This document shows positions 1 to 6,611 of a DNA stretch of 13,379 nt, in pieces. Position 1 is the stretch's first letter, and every line of letters begins with the position of its first letter. The DNA is from Candidatus Aminicenantota bacterium (GTDB taxonomy: Bacteria > Acidobacteriota > Aminicenantia > Aminicenantales > UBA8522). The notes under the pieces were generated by a model that saw nothing but the letters and a program-made list of their open reading frames with translations, ran no database searches and had not been told where the DNA came from. The stretch spans positions 1-13,379 of the forward strand of contig JAFGRZ010000010.1 of the NCBI GenBank assembly GCA_016934895.1. The letters are read 5' to 3'. The translations under genes were made by a program, and so were the position numbers.

Positions 1-54
1 CGTGTGAATTAGAAATGAATCATGCCCGCTCAAAATTCCGGCCTTGCAGAGTTG

Positions 55-183
55 TAGAGTTATGGGACGTGGCGCAGAGTTATGGGGACACGAACCTCAA
101 TTCAAGACCGCTTTGGAAATCTATGTGGGAATTAAGGTTTCTTGTCCCCATAACTTGAATTGAGGTTCGTGTCCCCATAACTT
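55..183. repeat. REP/BIME-like inverted repeat cluster (AGTTATGGGGAC motif, four copies)
   Basis: Four copies of an AGTTATGGG(G)AC core are visible: 58-68 (+, one G shorter), 78-89 (+), 144-155 (-) and 171-182 (-). The second and fourth extend into a perfect 29-bp inverted repeat, 78-106 against 154-182, around a 47-nt spacer that contains the third copy. Paired, opposed copies of a short GC-containing palindrome outside genes are the usual form of REP/BIME elements, which in many bacteria are spread by RAYT (IS200-like Y1) transposases. No transposase lies in the window, so the RAYT link is inference. The long stem could also act as a transcription barrier. Positions 1-54 show nothing recognisable. 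Confidence 0.7.
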
Positions 184-220
184 CCCATTACTTTTTGGGG
201 GGCTTCAGATCATTCTGATC

Positions 221-249
221 TTGAAATGCCCTGACTAATCCTATAGAAT
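221..249 (+). promoter_or_regulatory. Sigma-70-type promoter for the OsmC-like gene
   Basis: A TTGAAA box (221-226) and a TAGAAT box (244-249), each 5 of 6 to consensus, are 17 nt apart and would start transcription near 256, about 40 nt before the ATG at 297. The -10 region lies in a 9-bp tandem repeat, TATAGAATT at 242-250 and 251-259, so a second, shifted -10 may exist. Confidence 0.55.
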
Positions 250-296
250 TTATAGAATTTCCGGGCCTCCGGGATGACTTAGGCGAGGAGTGACTC

Positions 297-707
297 ATGA
301 GCGAACTGCCCGAGATCAAGGTGACTTTCCCCGGCGGTCTCCGCGTCGACGCCGAATATAAGGGCCTTGTCATCAAGACCGATCAGCCCGTGTACCAGGG
401 AGGAGACGGCACTGCCCCCGCGCCTTTTGACCTCTTCATGGTCTCGATCGCGACCTGCGCCGGATTCTATGTCGTTGCCTTCTGTCAGGAAAGAGAGATC
501 CCCACGGATAACGCCGGTGTCGTCATGCGCATGGAAAAAGACCCCGTGAGCAAGCTGATCGGGAAAATCACGATCGAGGTTCTTCTCCCCGCCGAATTCC
601 CCGAAAAATACAAGCGGGCGGTCGTCAAGGCGGTGGACACGTGTACGGTTAAGCTCAACATCATTAAAGCGCCCGCCTTCGAAATCGTGACGAAGTTCTC
701 CGGCTGA
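297..707 (+). CDS. OsmC/Ohr-family (OsmC-like) protein
   Basis: A 136-residue cytoplasmic protein of the OsmC-like fold, whose characterised members reduce organic and inorganic hydroperoxides with a pair of reactive cysteines. The family signature is clear: a small N-terminal beta region (residues 7-28), then GGDGTAPAPFDLFMVSIATC (35-54) with the first conserved cysteine C54 at the head of the central helix, and the second, C116, in the VDTCTVK motif. An extra cysteine, C63, lies one helical face on. Length is normal for the group. It is closer to the generic OsmC-like (YhfA-type) branch than to classical OsmC or Ohr, so the substrate is open. The start is set by GAGGAG at 285-290, 6 nt before ATG. 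The gene stands alone behind its own promoter and ends 3 nt from the convergent sppA, leaving no room for a separate terminator. Confidence 0.85.
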   Translation: MSELPEIKVTFPGGLRVDAEYKGLVIKTDQPVYQGGDGTAPAPFDLFMVSIATCAGFYVVAFCQEREIPTDNAGVVMRMEKDPVSKLIGKITIEVLLPAEFPEKYKRAVVKAVDTCTVKLNIIKAPAFEIVTKFSG

Positions 708-710
708 TTC

Positions 711-1676
711 TTAGTCGGTCTTCATCTTCGGCAGCCAGAGGTAATAGAAGCCGCTCCGGAGCGTCGGCAGCAGGTCGACGATGCTTTTCTGCTCGAAGAG
801 CGGCATGCTCTCGGGCTTAGCGGCGTAGAGATTGGACTGTTTCTTGGGATAATAGGTATAGGCGACGACCTGGGCGTCCGGGATCTTGGCCATCTTGAGC
901 AGCCGCCCCAGCGCCTCGTCGAAATAGCCGATCCCGTCTATGAGTTTGAGCTCGAGCGCCTGAGCCGCGGTGTAAACGCGTCCGTCGGCCAGGTCCCTGA
1001 TCTCGTCCGGAGAAAGCCGGTCCTTCCGGCTCTCGCGGATGATCTCGAGGAAGCGCTCGTAGAAATCGTCGATGATCTCCTGGAAGAGACGCTGTTCCCT
1101 CTCGTCCAGGTCGCGGAACGGGCTGCCGGCATCCTTGAGATCGCCCGATTTGATGATCTGCATCTTGACCCCCACCTTGGAGAGCAGGCCCTCCATGTCG
1201 GGGTAGACGGCGATGACGCCGATCGAACCGGTGATGGTCGAGGGATGGGCGATGATCAGGTCACAGGCCGAAGCGACATAGTACCCTCCCGAAGCTGCCA
1301 CTCCCATCATCAGAGCCACCACGGGCCGCCCCGTTTTCTCCTTGAACCGGCGGACCTCCCGGTAAAGGATATCGCTCGTGGTGACATCGCCGCCGGGAGT
1401 GTCGAGCCTGAGGATGAGGCCGCGGACGGATTTGTCCTCGGCCGCTCGTTGAAGTCTCGCATAGACCCGCGACAGGACATCGCCCTCCCGATCGAGGATT
1501 CCCTGTTGTCCCAGCGCGCCGATCGTCCCTTCGACATCGACAACCAGTATCTTTTCCTTGGCCGGGCTCTTGAGCAGGACGACTTCCCGCATTCTGTCCT
1601 CTCCCAGGAAATCCAGCCGAACCGTGCACCCCGCCGCGGCCAGCATCAAGCCCATGACAATCGGCCATCTTTTCAT
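711..1676 (-). CDS. sppA: Signal peptide peptidase SppA-type serine protease, predicted lipoprotein
   Basis: A 321-residue protease of peptidase family S49, which cleaves remnant signal peptides and other membrane-associated peptides with a Ser/Lys dyad. The nucleophile S129 sits in GVAASGGYYVAS and the general base K181 in GDLKDAGSPFRD. Their 52-residue spacing equals that of Bacillus subtilis SppA (S147/K199). The upstream LRLDTPGG segment and the later DGIGYFDEAL motif are also family-typical. The N terminus is MKRW, a short hydrophobic stretch, then AAAGC (C17): a lipobox rather than the usual membrane helix, with threonine at +2. I chose the ATG at 1676 because GGAGGAG (1682-1688) lies 5 nt upstream. 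ATGs at 1679 and 1694 are also in frame, but the first is only 2 nt from that SD and the second lies upstream of it. It is transcribed divergently from the HD-GYP-like gene. Confidence 0.9.
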   Translation of the reverse strand: MKRWPIVMGLMLAAAGCTVRLDFLGEDRMREVVLLKSPAKEKILVVDVEGTIGALGQQGILDREGDVLSRVYARLQRAAEDKSVRGLILRLDTPGGDVTTSDILYREVRRFKEKTGRPVVALMMGVAASGGYYVASACDLIIAHPSTITGSIGVIAVYPDMEGLLSKVGVKMQIIKSGDLKDAGSPFRDLDEREQRLFQEIIDDFYERFLEIIRESRKDRLSPDEIRDLADGRVYTAAQALELKLIDGIGYFDEALGRLLKMAKIPDAQVVAYTYYPKKQSNLYAAKPESMPLFEQKSIVDLLPTLRSGFYYLWLPKMKTD

Positions 1677-1702
1677 CATGTCTCCTCCAGGCATCCGGTT
1701 CC

Positions 1703-1711
1703 ACTATACCA
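1703..1711 (-). promoter_or_regulatory. Possible extended -10 promoter for sppA
   Basis: On the minus strand the sequence reads TGGTATAGT, an extended -10 (TGn followed by TATAGT, 5 of 6 to consensus), about 27 nt before the sppA start. No good -35 box is visible 16-19 nt upstream, which is tolerated by extended -10 promoters. Confidence 0.4.
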
Positions 1712-1741
1712 TATCTCTTCTTTCTCTTTCCCCTGTATGAT

Positions 1742-1770
1742 TTGACTTCGGCGACGGCGGGTGATATAAG
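1742..1770 (+). promoter_or_regulatory. Sigma-70-type promoter for the HD-GYP-like membrane gene
   Basis: TTGACT (1742-1747) and TATAAG (1765-1770), both 5 of 6 to consensus with a 17-nt spacer, predict a start near 1777, about 23 nt before the GTG codon at 1800. The sppA promoter lies back to back with it, so both are in a 120-bp divergent control region. Confidence 0.6.
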
Positions 1771-1799
1771 GTCCATCGAATGACGAGGAGGGGCGTGAC

Positions 1800-2732
1800 G
1801 TGTTCACCAAGCTCCGGGCTTTGGCGCTCAAGCATTTCGAAACCACTCTGATCCTGATCATCCTGCTGGGCGTCTTTGCCATCGCCTTGATGGTTCACTA
1901 TAAGTTCGCCTTCCTCAATTTCTTTTTTTTGCCGGTTATCCTGGCAGGCTATCACCTCGGGAAAAGACAGGCCGTGCTGACGGCCAGCCTTTGTGTCCTG
2001 TTGGTCGTTCTCTACCATGTCTTTTTCCGCGTTCTTCTCCATTTGCTTCCCCCGATTTCGCTCGACGAGATTCTGAACATCGTCACCTGGGCCGGCTTCC
2101 TCATCCTGACCGCTGCCATCATCGGTGTGATCGCGGAACAACGGGAGGCCAGGATGAAAAACCTCCAGAGGGCTTATACGGGAGTCCTCGAAATCCTCCT
2201 CAAGTACCTCGAGGTCGCCGACGAGCGGAAGCCGCACTCGGTCCGCGTCGCCCAATTGGCCGGGAAGATCGCCGAAGCAGCCGGGCTGAGCACGTTCCAG
2301 GTCGAGAATATCAAGTCGGCGGCCCTGCTCATCGAGGCCGGCGATCTGCGTTCGAGCCTTCATCTCTATGAAGAGGTCGCGACCTTCATCGCGAGCGAGA
2401 GCGGACCGCCGGGGAAGACGGCCGATGACCGTGAGCGCGTGCTCCTGATGACGACGGCCTCGCTGCTCAAGGAAGTGGAGCCCATCCTGGCCAATTATTT
2501 TTATCATTACATAGAGGAAGCGGACATCATCGACAAAGATTTGTCGACGGTCCCAGTGGGGAGCGGCATCATCGCCCTGGCCGACCTCCACGACCGTCTT
2601 AACACAAACATGCTGACCCCGCCCTGGAAAGACAGGATCCGCTCCCTCCATGATATTCGTTCTCTCTCCGGCCGGTCCTTCCAGGCCACGGTCGTCCAGG
2701 CGCTCTTCAAGGTGATCTCACCCCCGGAGTGA
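1800..2732 (+). CDS. Membrane protein with a degenerate HD-GYP-like domain
   Basis: A 310-residue inner-membrane protein. Residues about 14-33, 36-53, 58-80 and 92-113 are hydrophobic and should form four membrane helices, like the sensor region of some kinases. A short linker (114-125) leads into a cytoplasmic helical domain laid out like HD-GYP cyclic-di-GMP phosphodiesterases. KPHSVRVAQLAGKIAEAAGLS (144-164) matches the first HD helix, keeping H146, and VPVGSGIIALADLHDRLNTN (251-270) matches the later IP-ILAVADxxDAL segment. The metal-binding HDxGK is replaced by IEAGD (178-182) and no HHER or GYP motif is present, so catalysis is unlikely; a binding or scaffold role is inference. Translation starts at GTG 1800, with GAGGAGGGG (1785-1793) 6 nt before it. 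No signalling partner gene is adjacent. Confidence 0.75.
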   Translation: MFTKLRALALKHFETTLILIILLGVFAIALMVHYKFAFLNFFFLPVILAGYHLGKRQAVLTASLCVLLVVLYHVFFRVLLHLLPPISLDEILNIVTWAGFLILTAAIIGVIAEQREARMKNLQRAYTGVLEILLKYLEVADERKPHSVRVAQLAGKIAEAAGLSTFQVENIKSAALLIEAGDLRSSLHLYEEVATFIASESGPPGKTADDRERVLLMTTASLLKEVEPILANYFYHYIEEADIIDKDLSTVPVGSGIIALADLHDRLNTNMLTPPWKDRIRSLHDIRSLSGRSFQATVVQALFKVISPPE

Positions 2733-2759
2733 GCGCACTTTCCGTGTCCCGGCCGGAAT

Positions 2760-2781
2760 GAGGGGCGCCTCCTCTTTTTTT
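2760..2781 (+). terminator. Weak rho-independent terminator candidate after the HD-GYP-like gene
   Basis: A short GC-rich hairpin (GAGG at 2760-2763 with CCTC at 2768-2771, overlapping the palindrome GGCGCC) is followed by seven T residues (2775-2781), 28 nt past the stop codon. The stem is only four base pairs, so this is tentative. No clear terminator is seen for the opposing operon that ends at 2859. Confidence 0.35.
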
Positions 2782-2858
2782 CACTAACGAACAGGCTGTT
2801 TAATCAGGAATCCGGATGTGTGGTCAGGTTATTCTCTTGGCAAATCAATAAAGGGAAA

Positions 2859-3794
2859 TCAGCGCTTCCGGGACGTCCGGGCCGGGGCGATGATGCGGAT
2901 GGCCCGGGGCTGGGCCTTGACCTCCACCCGGTCCCGGGTTCCCAGGTATTCTCCGTGATACTGGACCGGAAGGCCCTGACCGCGAAGGACGAGTTTCCGG
3001 GCTTTGAAGTTCTTGAGGCGGCGCTGGTAAAGGCCGAAAAAGGTTAGAGGCAGGAGAAGGGCGTATTTCCAGCCCGGCATTTCATAGAAGGTGATGTCGA
3101 GATAATCGTCGTCCAGGCTGGCCTGGGGGGCGATCCGCCAGGAATAGCCGAAGTAATTCGATTTGGCCACGACGCAATCCAGGATTTTCAGGCTGAGGTT
3201 TTTTTTGTCGAAACGGGCGCCGTCGGCATCAACGCCGTCCTCGAGTTCGGCCTCGACTTCCCAGAGGGGCAGAGACAGCAGTCCGAGCCCGGCCAGCACG
3301 TGCCCCCAGAATCCCTTCACCTTTTGCCGCCTGGCCTCATCACTGGCCCCGGCCGTGGCCCCGATGCTCGAAAACCCGCAGAGGCAGCCCTCGATCTCCA
3401 TGAGGTTGACCTCCCTGGCTTCGCCTTCCCGGAGAACCCGGAGGGCCCGGCGGACGTTCTTGGGGATGGCCAAAGACTTACGGAAGGCATTCCCGCTTCC
3501 GAGCGGAACGATCCCGAGCAGGACATCCTTTTCCCTCCCGGCCGCCCGGATCCCCTGGAGGACGTCGGCGATGGTGCCGTCGCCTCCCATGGCAATGATC
3601 GTTGTGAAGGCCGGGCTGATCTTGCGGACGAACGCGATCATGTTGTTTTTGTCGGCCGGAATATCGAACTTCTGCCCGGGGAGTTCCTGGTCGAGAAGCT
3701 TTTTCAGCCTTTTCCGGCGCCGCCATTTCTTATGAGCGGCTTCCGGATTGATGATACACGCGGCGTTAGAGAGATGATCTTTCGTCTCGCTCAT
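2859..3794 (-). CDS. Diacylglycerol kinase-family lipid kinase (YegS/BmrU-like)
   Basis: A 311-residue cytosolic or membrane-peripheral kinase of the DAGK catalytic family, which phosphorylates diacylglycerol, sphingoid or related lipid hydroxyls with ATP. The nucleotide loop GGDGT is at 70-74, preceded by the beta-strand TTIIAMG. PLGSGNAFRKSLAIP (97-111) is the second hallmark (usually PLGTGND). The C-terminal domain shows FSSIGATAGASDEA (141-154), RIAPQASLDDDYLDI (220-234) and HGEYLG (280-285), which normally reads DGE; the catalytic glutamate E282 is kept and the preceding Asp is His. Length is normal. The start lies 29 nt after the stop of the PHP hydrolase gene with no promoter between, so the two are probably cotranscribed. 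The SD is poor, which makes the exact start less certain. The lipid substrate cannot be told from sequence. Confidence 0.87.
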   Translation of the reverse strand: MSETKDHLSNAACIINPEAAHKKWRRRKRLKKLLDQELPGQKFDIPADKNNMIAFVRKISPAFTTIIAMGGDGTIADVLQGIRAAGREKDVLLGIVPLGSGNAFRKSLAIPKNVRRALRVLREGEAREVNLMEIEGCLCGFSSIGATAGASDEARRQKVKGFWGHVLAGLGLLSLPLWEVEAELEDGVDADGARFDKKNLSLKILDCVVAKSNYFGYSWRIAPQASLDDDYLDITFYEMPGWKYALLLPLTFFGLYQRRLKNFKARKLVLRGQGLPVQYHGEYLGTRDRVEVKAQPRAIRIIAPARTSRKR

Positions 3795-3823
3795 GGGCGG
3801 GTCGTTTTCATTGTTTTAGCCTA

Positions 3824-6334
3824 TCAATGGCGGCTGACTTTCCTGATTTCCGCGTCGCCGGCGTCGACCGGGCGAATTTTTTCCGTGAGCGGCGGGTCGA
3901 ACCGGCCGTTCCCGTCCACGTCGATCAGGACGGGATTGGTCAAGGCGTACGGGGGAGTGCTGTCCTCGATCGAACCGGTTCCTGAAAACCGCTGGACGAC
4001 GGGGAAAAGAGTCTTCGCGCCGACGGCTTCCGCGCAGATCGCGGTGTCCTCCGTCAGGGTGACACGGATCTCCTGTTCGAAGTCGTCGGTCGCCCCGTCC
4101 TCCGGATTCACGGGAAAGACGATACGCCTTTCCCCGTTGAGGATGAGCCTGACCTCGTCCAGATCCACCCAGGGGGCCCCCCGGACGCGAAGGGACACAT
4201 CCACTTGTCCGTCCCGGGCCGTCATGAAATGGCCGGGCGCCGGATGTCCGTCGACCTCAAAGGCGATGAAAGGCCCGTTGGTGACGAAGGAACGCCCCTT
4301 TTTCAGCGCGGCGATGAAAGCCTCCTGGTCGAGAGGCGTTTGCTTTTCGTCCGCCAGGTAAACGTAGGTGCGTGAGTAGCCGGGCTCTCCGCGGTCGATC
4401 CCGTGCGAATCCGAGGAGCCGACGATTGGAATCACGGTGCCCCGGTTGAGCAGGTGGAGCCAATCCTCGATAGCGGCTTGGTTGGAATAGTAGTAATGGG
4501 GACCGTTGAGGACCTCCAGGAGGTCGATGTCCAGGTCCAGGCCGGGCAGAGCGGTGGCCGCGGATTCCAGATCAAGAGCGAGGTTGTTGAAGTAACCCAG
4601 GTCCCCGGCGCGGGGATGGTTCACCTGGATGATAGCGCCGGGATTTTTTTTTCGGCTGGCGGCGAAGAGAGGTGAGGCCGAATCGGCGATCGCATGGATA
4701 GCACCATTTCCCAGTTCGCCCGGACGGATCTCCATCGGATAGGTGTTGAAATGGAGAACGTCCGGGGTTGTGACCTCACAGCCTGGAATAACGGTCAGCT
4801 TACCGGCCAGCCCCAGCTTGTCCAGGTCGGGAGCATAATCAGTGACGATGTTGTGGTCGGTGGCGGCCATGACTTCGATTCCCTCGGCCGCGACCGAACG
4901 GATGCGTTCAGCCACAGAGGGCCTCCCGTCCGAACGCGTGGTGTGGAGATGGGGGTCGAAAGAAACAAGACCCGGCGTTTCGACCACGCGGTCGATGACG
5001 AAGACCAGGTCACGGTTCTTTTCTTTGACCACCTCGATCACCTTGTCGTCGATCGCGTACTCGGGGCCGCGGGAGGCGCCGGCGAGGTAGGTCCCCACGG
5101 GAAGGCGGACAGTGAGGCCGTCGCGGCCGGGAAAGCAGGAGTTCTTGTTTCCCTCCCAGCTCCGGCCGGTCTCAACAGGGTTTTCCGGCTCGAAATAGGG
5201 GCTTTGCGTCGGGGCGATCCCCAGGAAGCTGATCTTTCCACGGACGAAGTTGCCGCGGCTGTCCGTGATCCGGACTTTTAATTTGCCCAAGGGGGGACTC
5301 GTGAGCGTGAAGATATTTTTCTTGTCGGGGGCGATCTCGACCAGCTCTTCGACGACGGCGGGGTACATGTTGGCCTGCAGTCTGTAAACGCCCGGCGGCA
5401 CGAGGATCTCCTGGTGGGCCGGGTTTTCCAGGATGCCGCGGAAGACGATTGTTCCGGTCACGGCTTCGCGAACGATAAGCTCCGTCCAGTCGCCGTCATA
5501 ATCATGGAAGAGGACAGAGGCACGGACAGCCGTTTCCTCCCTGATCTGGTAGATCGTCCGGAGGAGGTCGACAGCGCAGCTGTCGATGAGAAGGATGGAT
5601 CGGAGTTCAAAGGCTTCACCGGGAGAGAGCCGGCCGGGACGGCGGGCGTCGCCTGTTGGAGCCGGATTCAGGTCGATCAGGCCGAGGTGGAATCCTTTCT
5701 TCTGATGAACGCGGACATTCAGCCGGGGGAATCTTTTTTCGTGGTAGGGGTTAAAGTAATAGCGGTTGTAGGCGTCGAAGAAGAGGCCGTAGCTCAGGTC
5801 TTCGAACGGGACTCGGCCCACATTTTTAATCGTCGAGATGATGTCGATTCGTCCTTTTCCCGGGTGAAGGAGATACACCGTCCGGATGTCCGCTTTCCGG
5901 CCTTCTTTGTCCGCGAAGGCGCCGGCGGCGATGAAACTAACGCCTTCTTCAGGCGGAGCGTTCTTGTTCCCGTTGAACCGGGAGTAGGTCACATAATGCG
6001 TCTTGTTCTTGAACCGGAGCGCGGGAGCCCCGAAAGTCAGGTCGCCACAGACTTCCCGGTCGGACGGACCGAGGCCGAGGAGGCTTCCCATGGCCTGGCC
6101 GTAGGGATAGTTACCGGTGGTCACCACGAGCGTCCGCGGCGATGTCCCGAACAACGCAAGCCAGCGGCCGTCGTCGAGAAGGAGATCGCCTCTGCGGGCT
6201 AGGGCGCTGAATCCCGAAGGCAGATCGTCCGGGCCCTGAACGGTTTTGACGGCGAATTCGGCGCCGAACAGGGAGAGCGCCGTCATCGTCGAAACGACGA
6301 GCGCCGCGCCGAGAAGATGTCTTGTCATCCGCAT
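3824..6334 (-). CDS. Secreted CehA/McbA-family PHP-domain metallohydrolase
   Basis: An 836-residue exported protein. Residues 1-25 form a Sec signal peptide (MRMTRHLL, then a hydrophobic core). Residues about 30-450 are beta-rich and without catalytic motifs, including an NVG-containing segment near 171 and carboxypeptidase-regulatory-like strands at about 310-450. The PHP domain follows with a full set of metal ligands: DPHLHTTRSDG (460-470), ATDHN (491-495), GCE (518-520), H528, NHPR (572-575) and SDSH (641-644). GRSFVTNGP (680-688) is typical of CehA-like proteins, and a C-terminal beta domain ends the chain. Characterised relatives hydrolyse esters, carbamates or phosphoesters; the substrate here is unknown. 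The ATG at 6334 has GGGAG 6 nt upstream. It is the first gene of a two-gene unit with the lipid kinase, suggesting envelope or phospholipid substrates (inference). Confidence 0.85.
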   Translation of the reverse strand: MRMTRHLLGAALVVSTMTALSLFGAEFAVKTVQGPDDLPSGFSALARRGDLLLDDGRWLALFGTSPRTLVVTTGNYPYGQAMGSLLGLGPSDREVCGDLTFGAPALRFKNKTHYVTYSRFNGNKNAPPEEGVSFIAAGAFADKEGRKADIRTVYLLHPGKGRIDIISTIKNVGRVPFEDLSYGLFFDAYNRYYFNPYHEKRFPRLNVRVHQKKGFHLGLIDLNPAPTGDARRPGRLSPGEAFELRSILLIDSCAVDLLRTIYQIREETAVRASVLFHDYDGDWTELIVREAVTGTIVFRGILENPAHQEILVPPGVYRLQANMYPAVVEELVEIAPDKKNIFTLTSPPLGKLKVRITDSRGNFVRGKISFLGIAPTQSPYFEPENPVETGRSWEGNKNSCFPGRDGLTVRLPVGTYLAGASRGPEYAIDDKVIEVVKEKNRDLVFVIDRVVETPGLVSFDPHLHTTRSDGRPSVAERIRSVAAEGIEVMAATDHNIVTDYAPDLDKLGLAGKLTVIPGCEVTTPDVLHFNTYPMEIRPGELGNGAIHAIADSASPLFAASRKKNPGAIIQVNHPRAGDLGYFNNLALDLESAATALPGLDLDIDLLEVLNGPHYYYSNQAAIEDWLHLLNRGTVIPIVGSSDSHGIDRGEPGYSRTYVYLADEKQTPLDQEAFIAALKKGRSFVTNGPFIAFEVDGHPAPGHFMTARDGQVDVSLRVRGAPWVDLDEVRLILNGERRIVFPVNPEDGATDDFEQEIRVTLTEDTAICAEAVGAKTLFPVVQRFSGTGSIEDSTPPYALTNPVLIDVDGNGRFDPPLTEKIRPVDAGDAEIRKVSRH

Positions 6335-6393
6335 GATGGACTCCCTTGGAGGAGATGTGCCGGGCCTGGATCATCGGCCGGAACGAGGACGGT

Positions 6394-6424
6394 ATTATAA
6401 CACAGGCCGCCGCCCCCGGTTCAA
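6394..6424 (-). promoter_or_regulatory. Promoter for the PHP hydrolase-lipid kinase operon
   Basis: The minus strand has a perfect TATAAT (6394-6399) with TTGAAC (6419-6424) 19 nt upstream. Transcription would start near 6387, leaving a leader of about 50 nt. The perfect -10 is the main evidence; the spacer is longer than ideal. Confidence 0.5.
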
Positions 6425-6516
6425 TATCACCACTTCGGATGCTTTATTGCTTCGCTTTTTGTTCCGTTTTGTCGACCAGGGCGAAGCGTATGAGTGAGGA
6501 AGCGAGCGGGCTGACG

Positions 6517-6573
6517 AACTCCATACGCGAGCCCAACATGGAGTTTGCACTCCGGCGGGGGATTCGCTAGAAT
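6517..6573 (+). promoter_or_regulatory. Candidate operator and weak promoter of the GNAT/di-iron operon
   Basis: A perfect 8-bp inverted repeat, AACTCCAT (6517-6524) and ATGGAGTT (6538-6545), is followed by a third half-site ACTCC (6549-6553). The right-hand pair GGAGT-N4-ACTCC (6540-6553) covers a possible -35 (TTGCAC, 6545-6550) that is 17 nt from a TAGAAT -10 (6568-6573). Three half-sites over the promoter would fit a repressor binding site. The boxes are only 3 and 5 of 6 to consensus. The rest of this 277-bp divergent gap has a 7-bp inverted repeat (6449-6455 with 6481-6487) and no gene that I recognise. Confidence 0.35.
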
Positions 6574-6611
6574 CGTATTTTGCCGCGGTGGCTCGTCGAG
6601 GCGCATCCATA

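Noticed and set aside
1704..2651. 315-codon minus-strand frame opposite the HD-GYP-like gene
   Set aside because: Low-complexity Asp/Gly/Gln-rich translation with no SD; the plus-strand frame has a promoter, SD and clear membrane helices.
3300..4361. Plus-strand frame of 353 codons spanning the junction of the lipid kinase and the PHP hydrolase
   Set aside because: It lies opposite two well-supported minus-strand genes and has no recognisable motif or ribosome binding site.
5414..6202. 262-codon plus-strand frame opposite the N-terminal part of the PHP hydrolase
   Set aside because: A shadow of the minus-strand codons, rich in Glu, Asp, Val and Gly, with no initiation signal.
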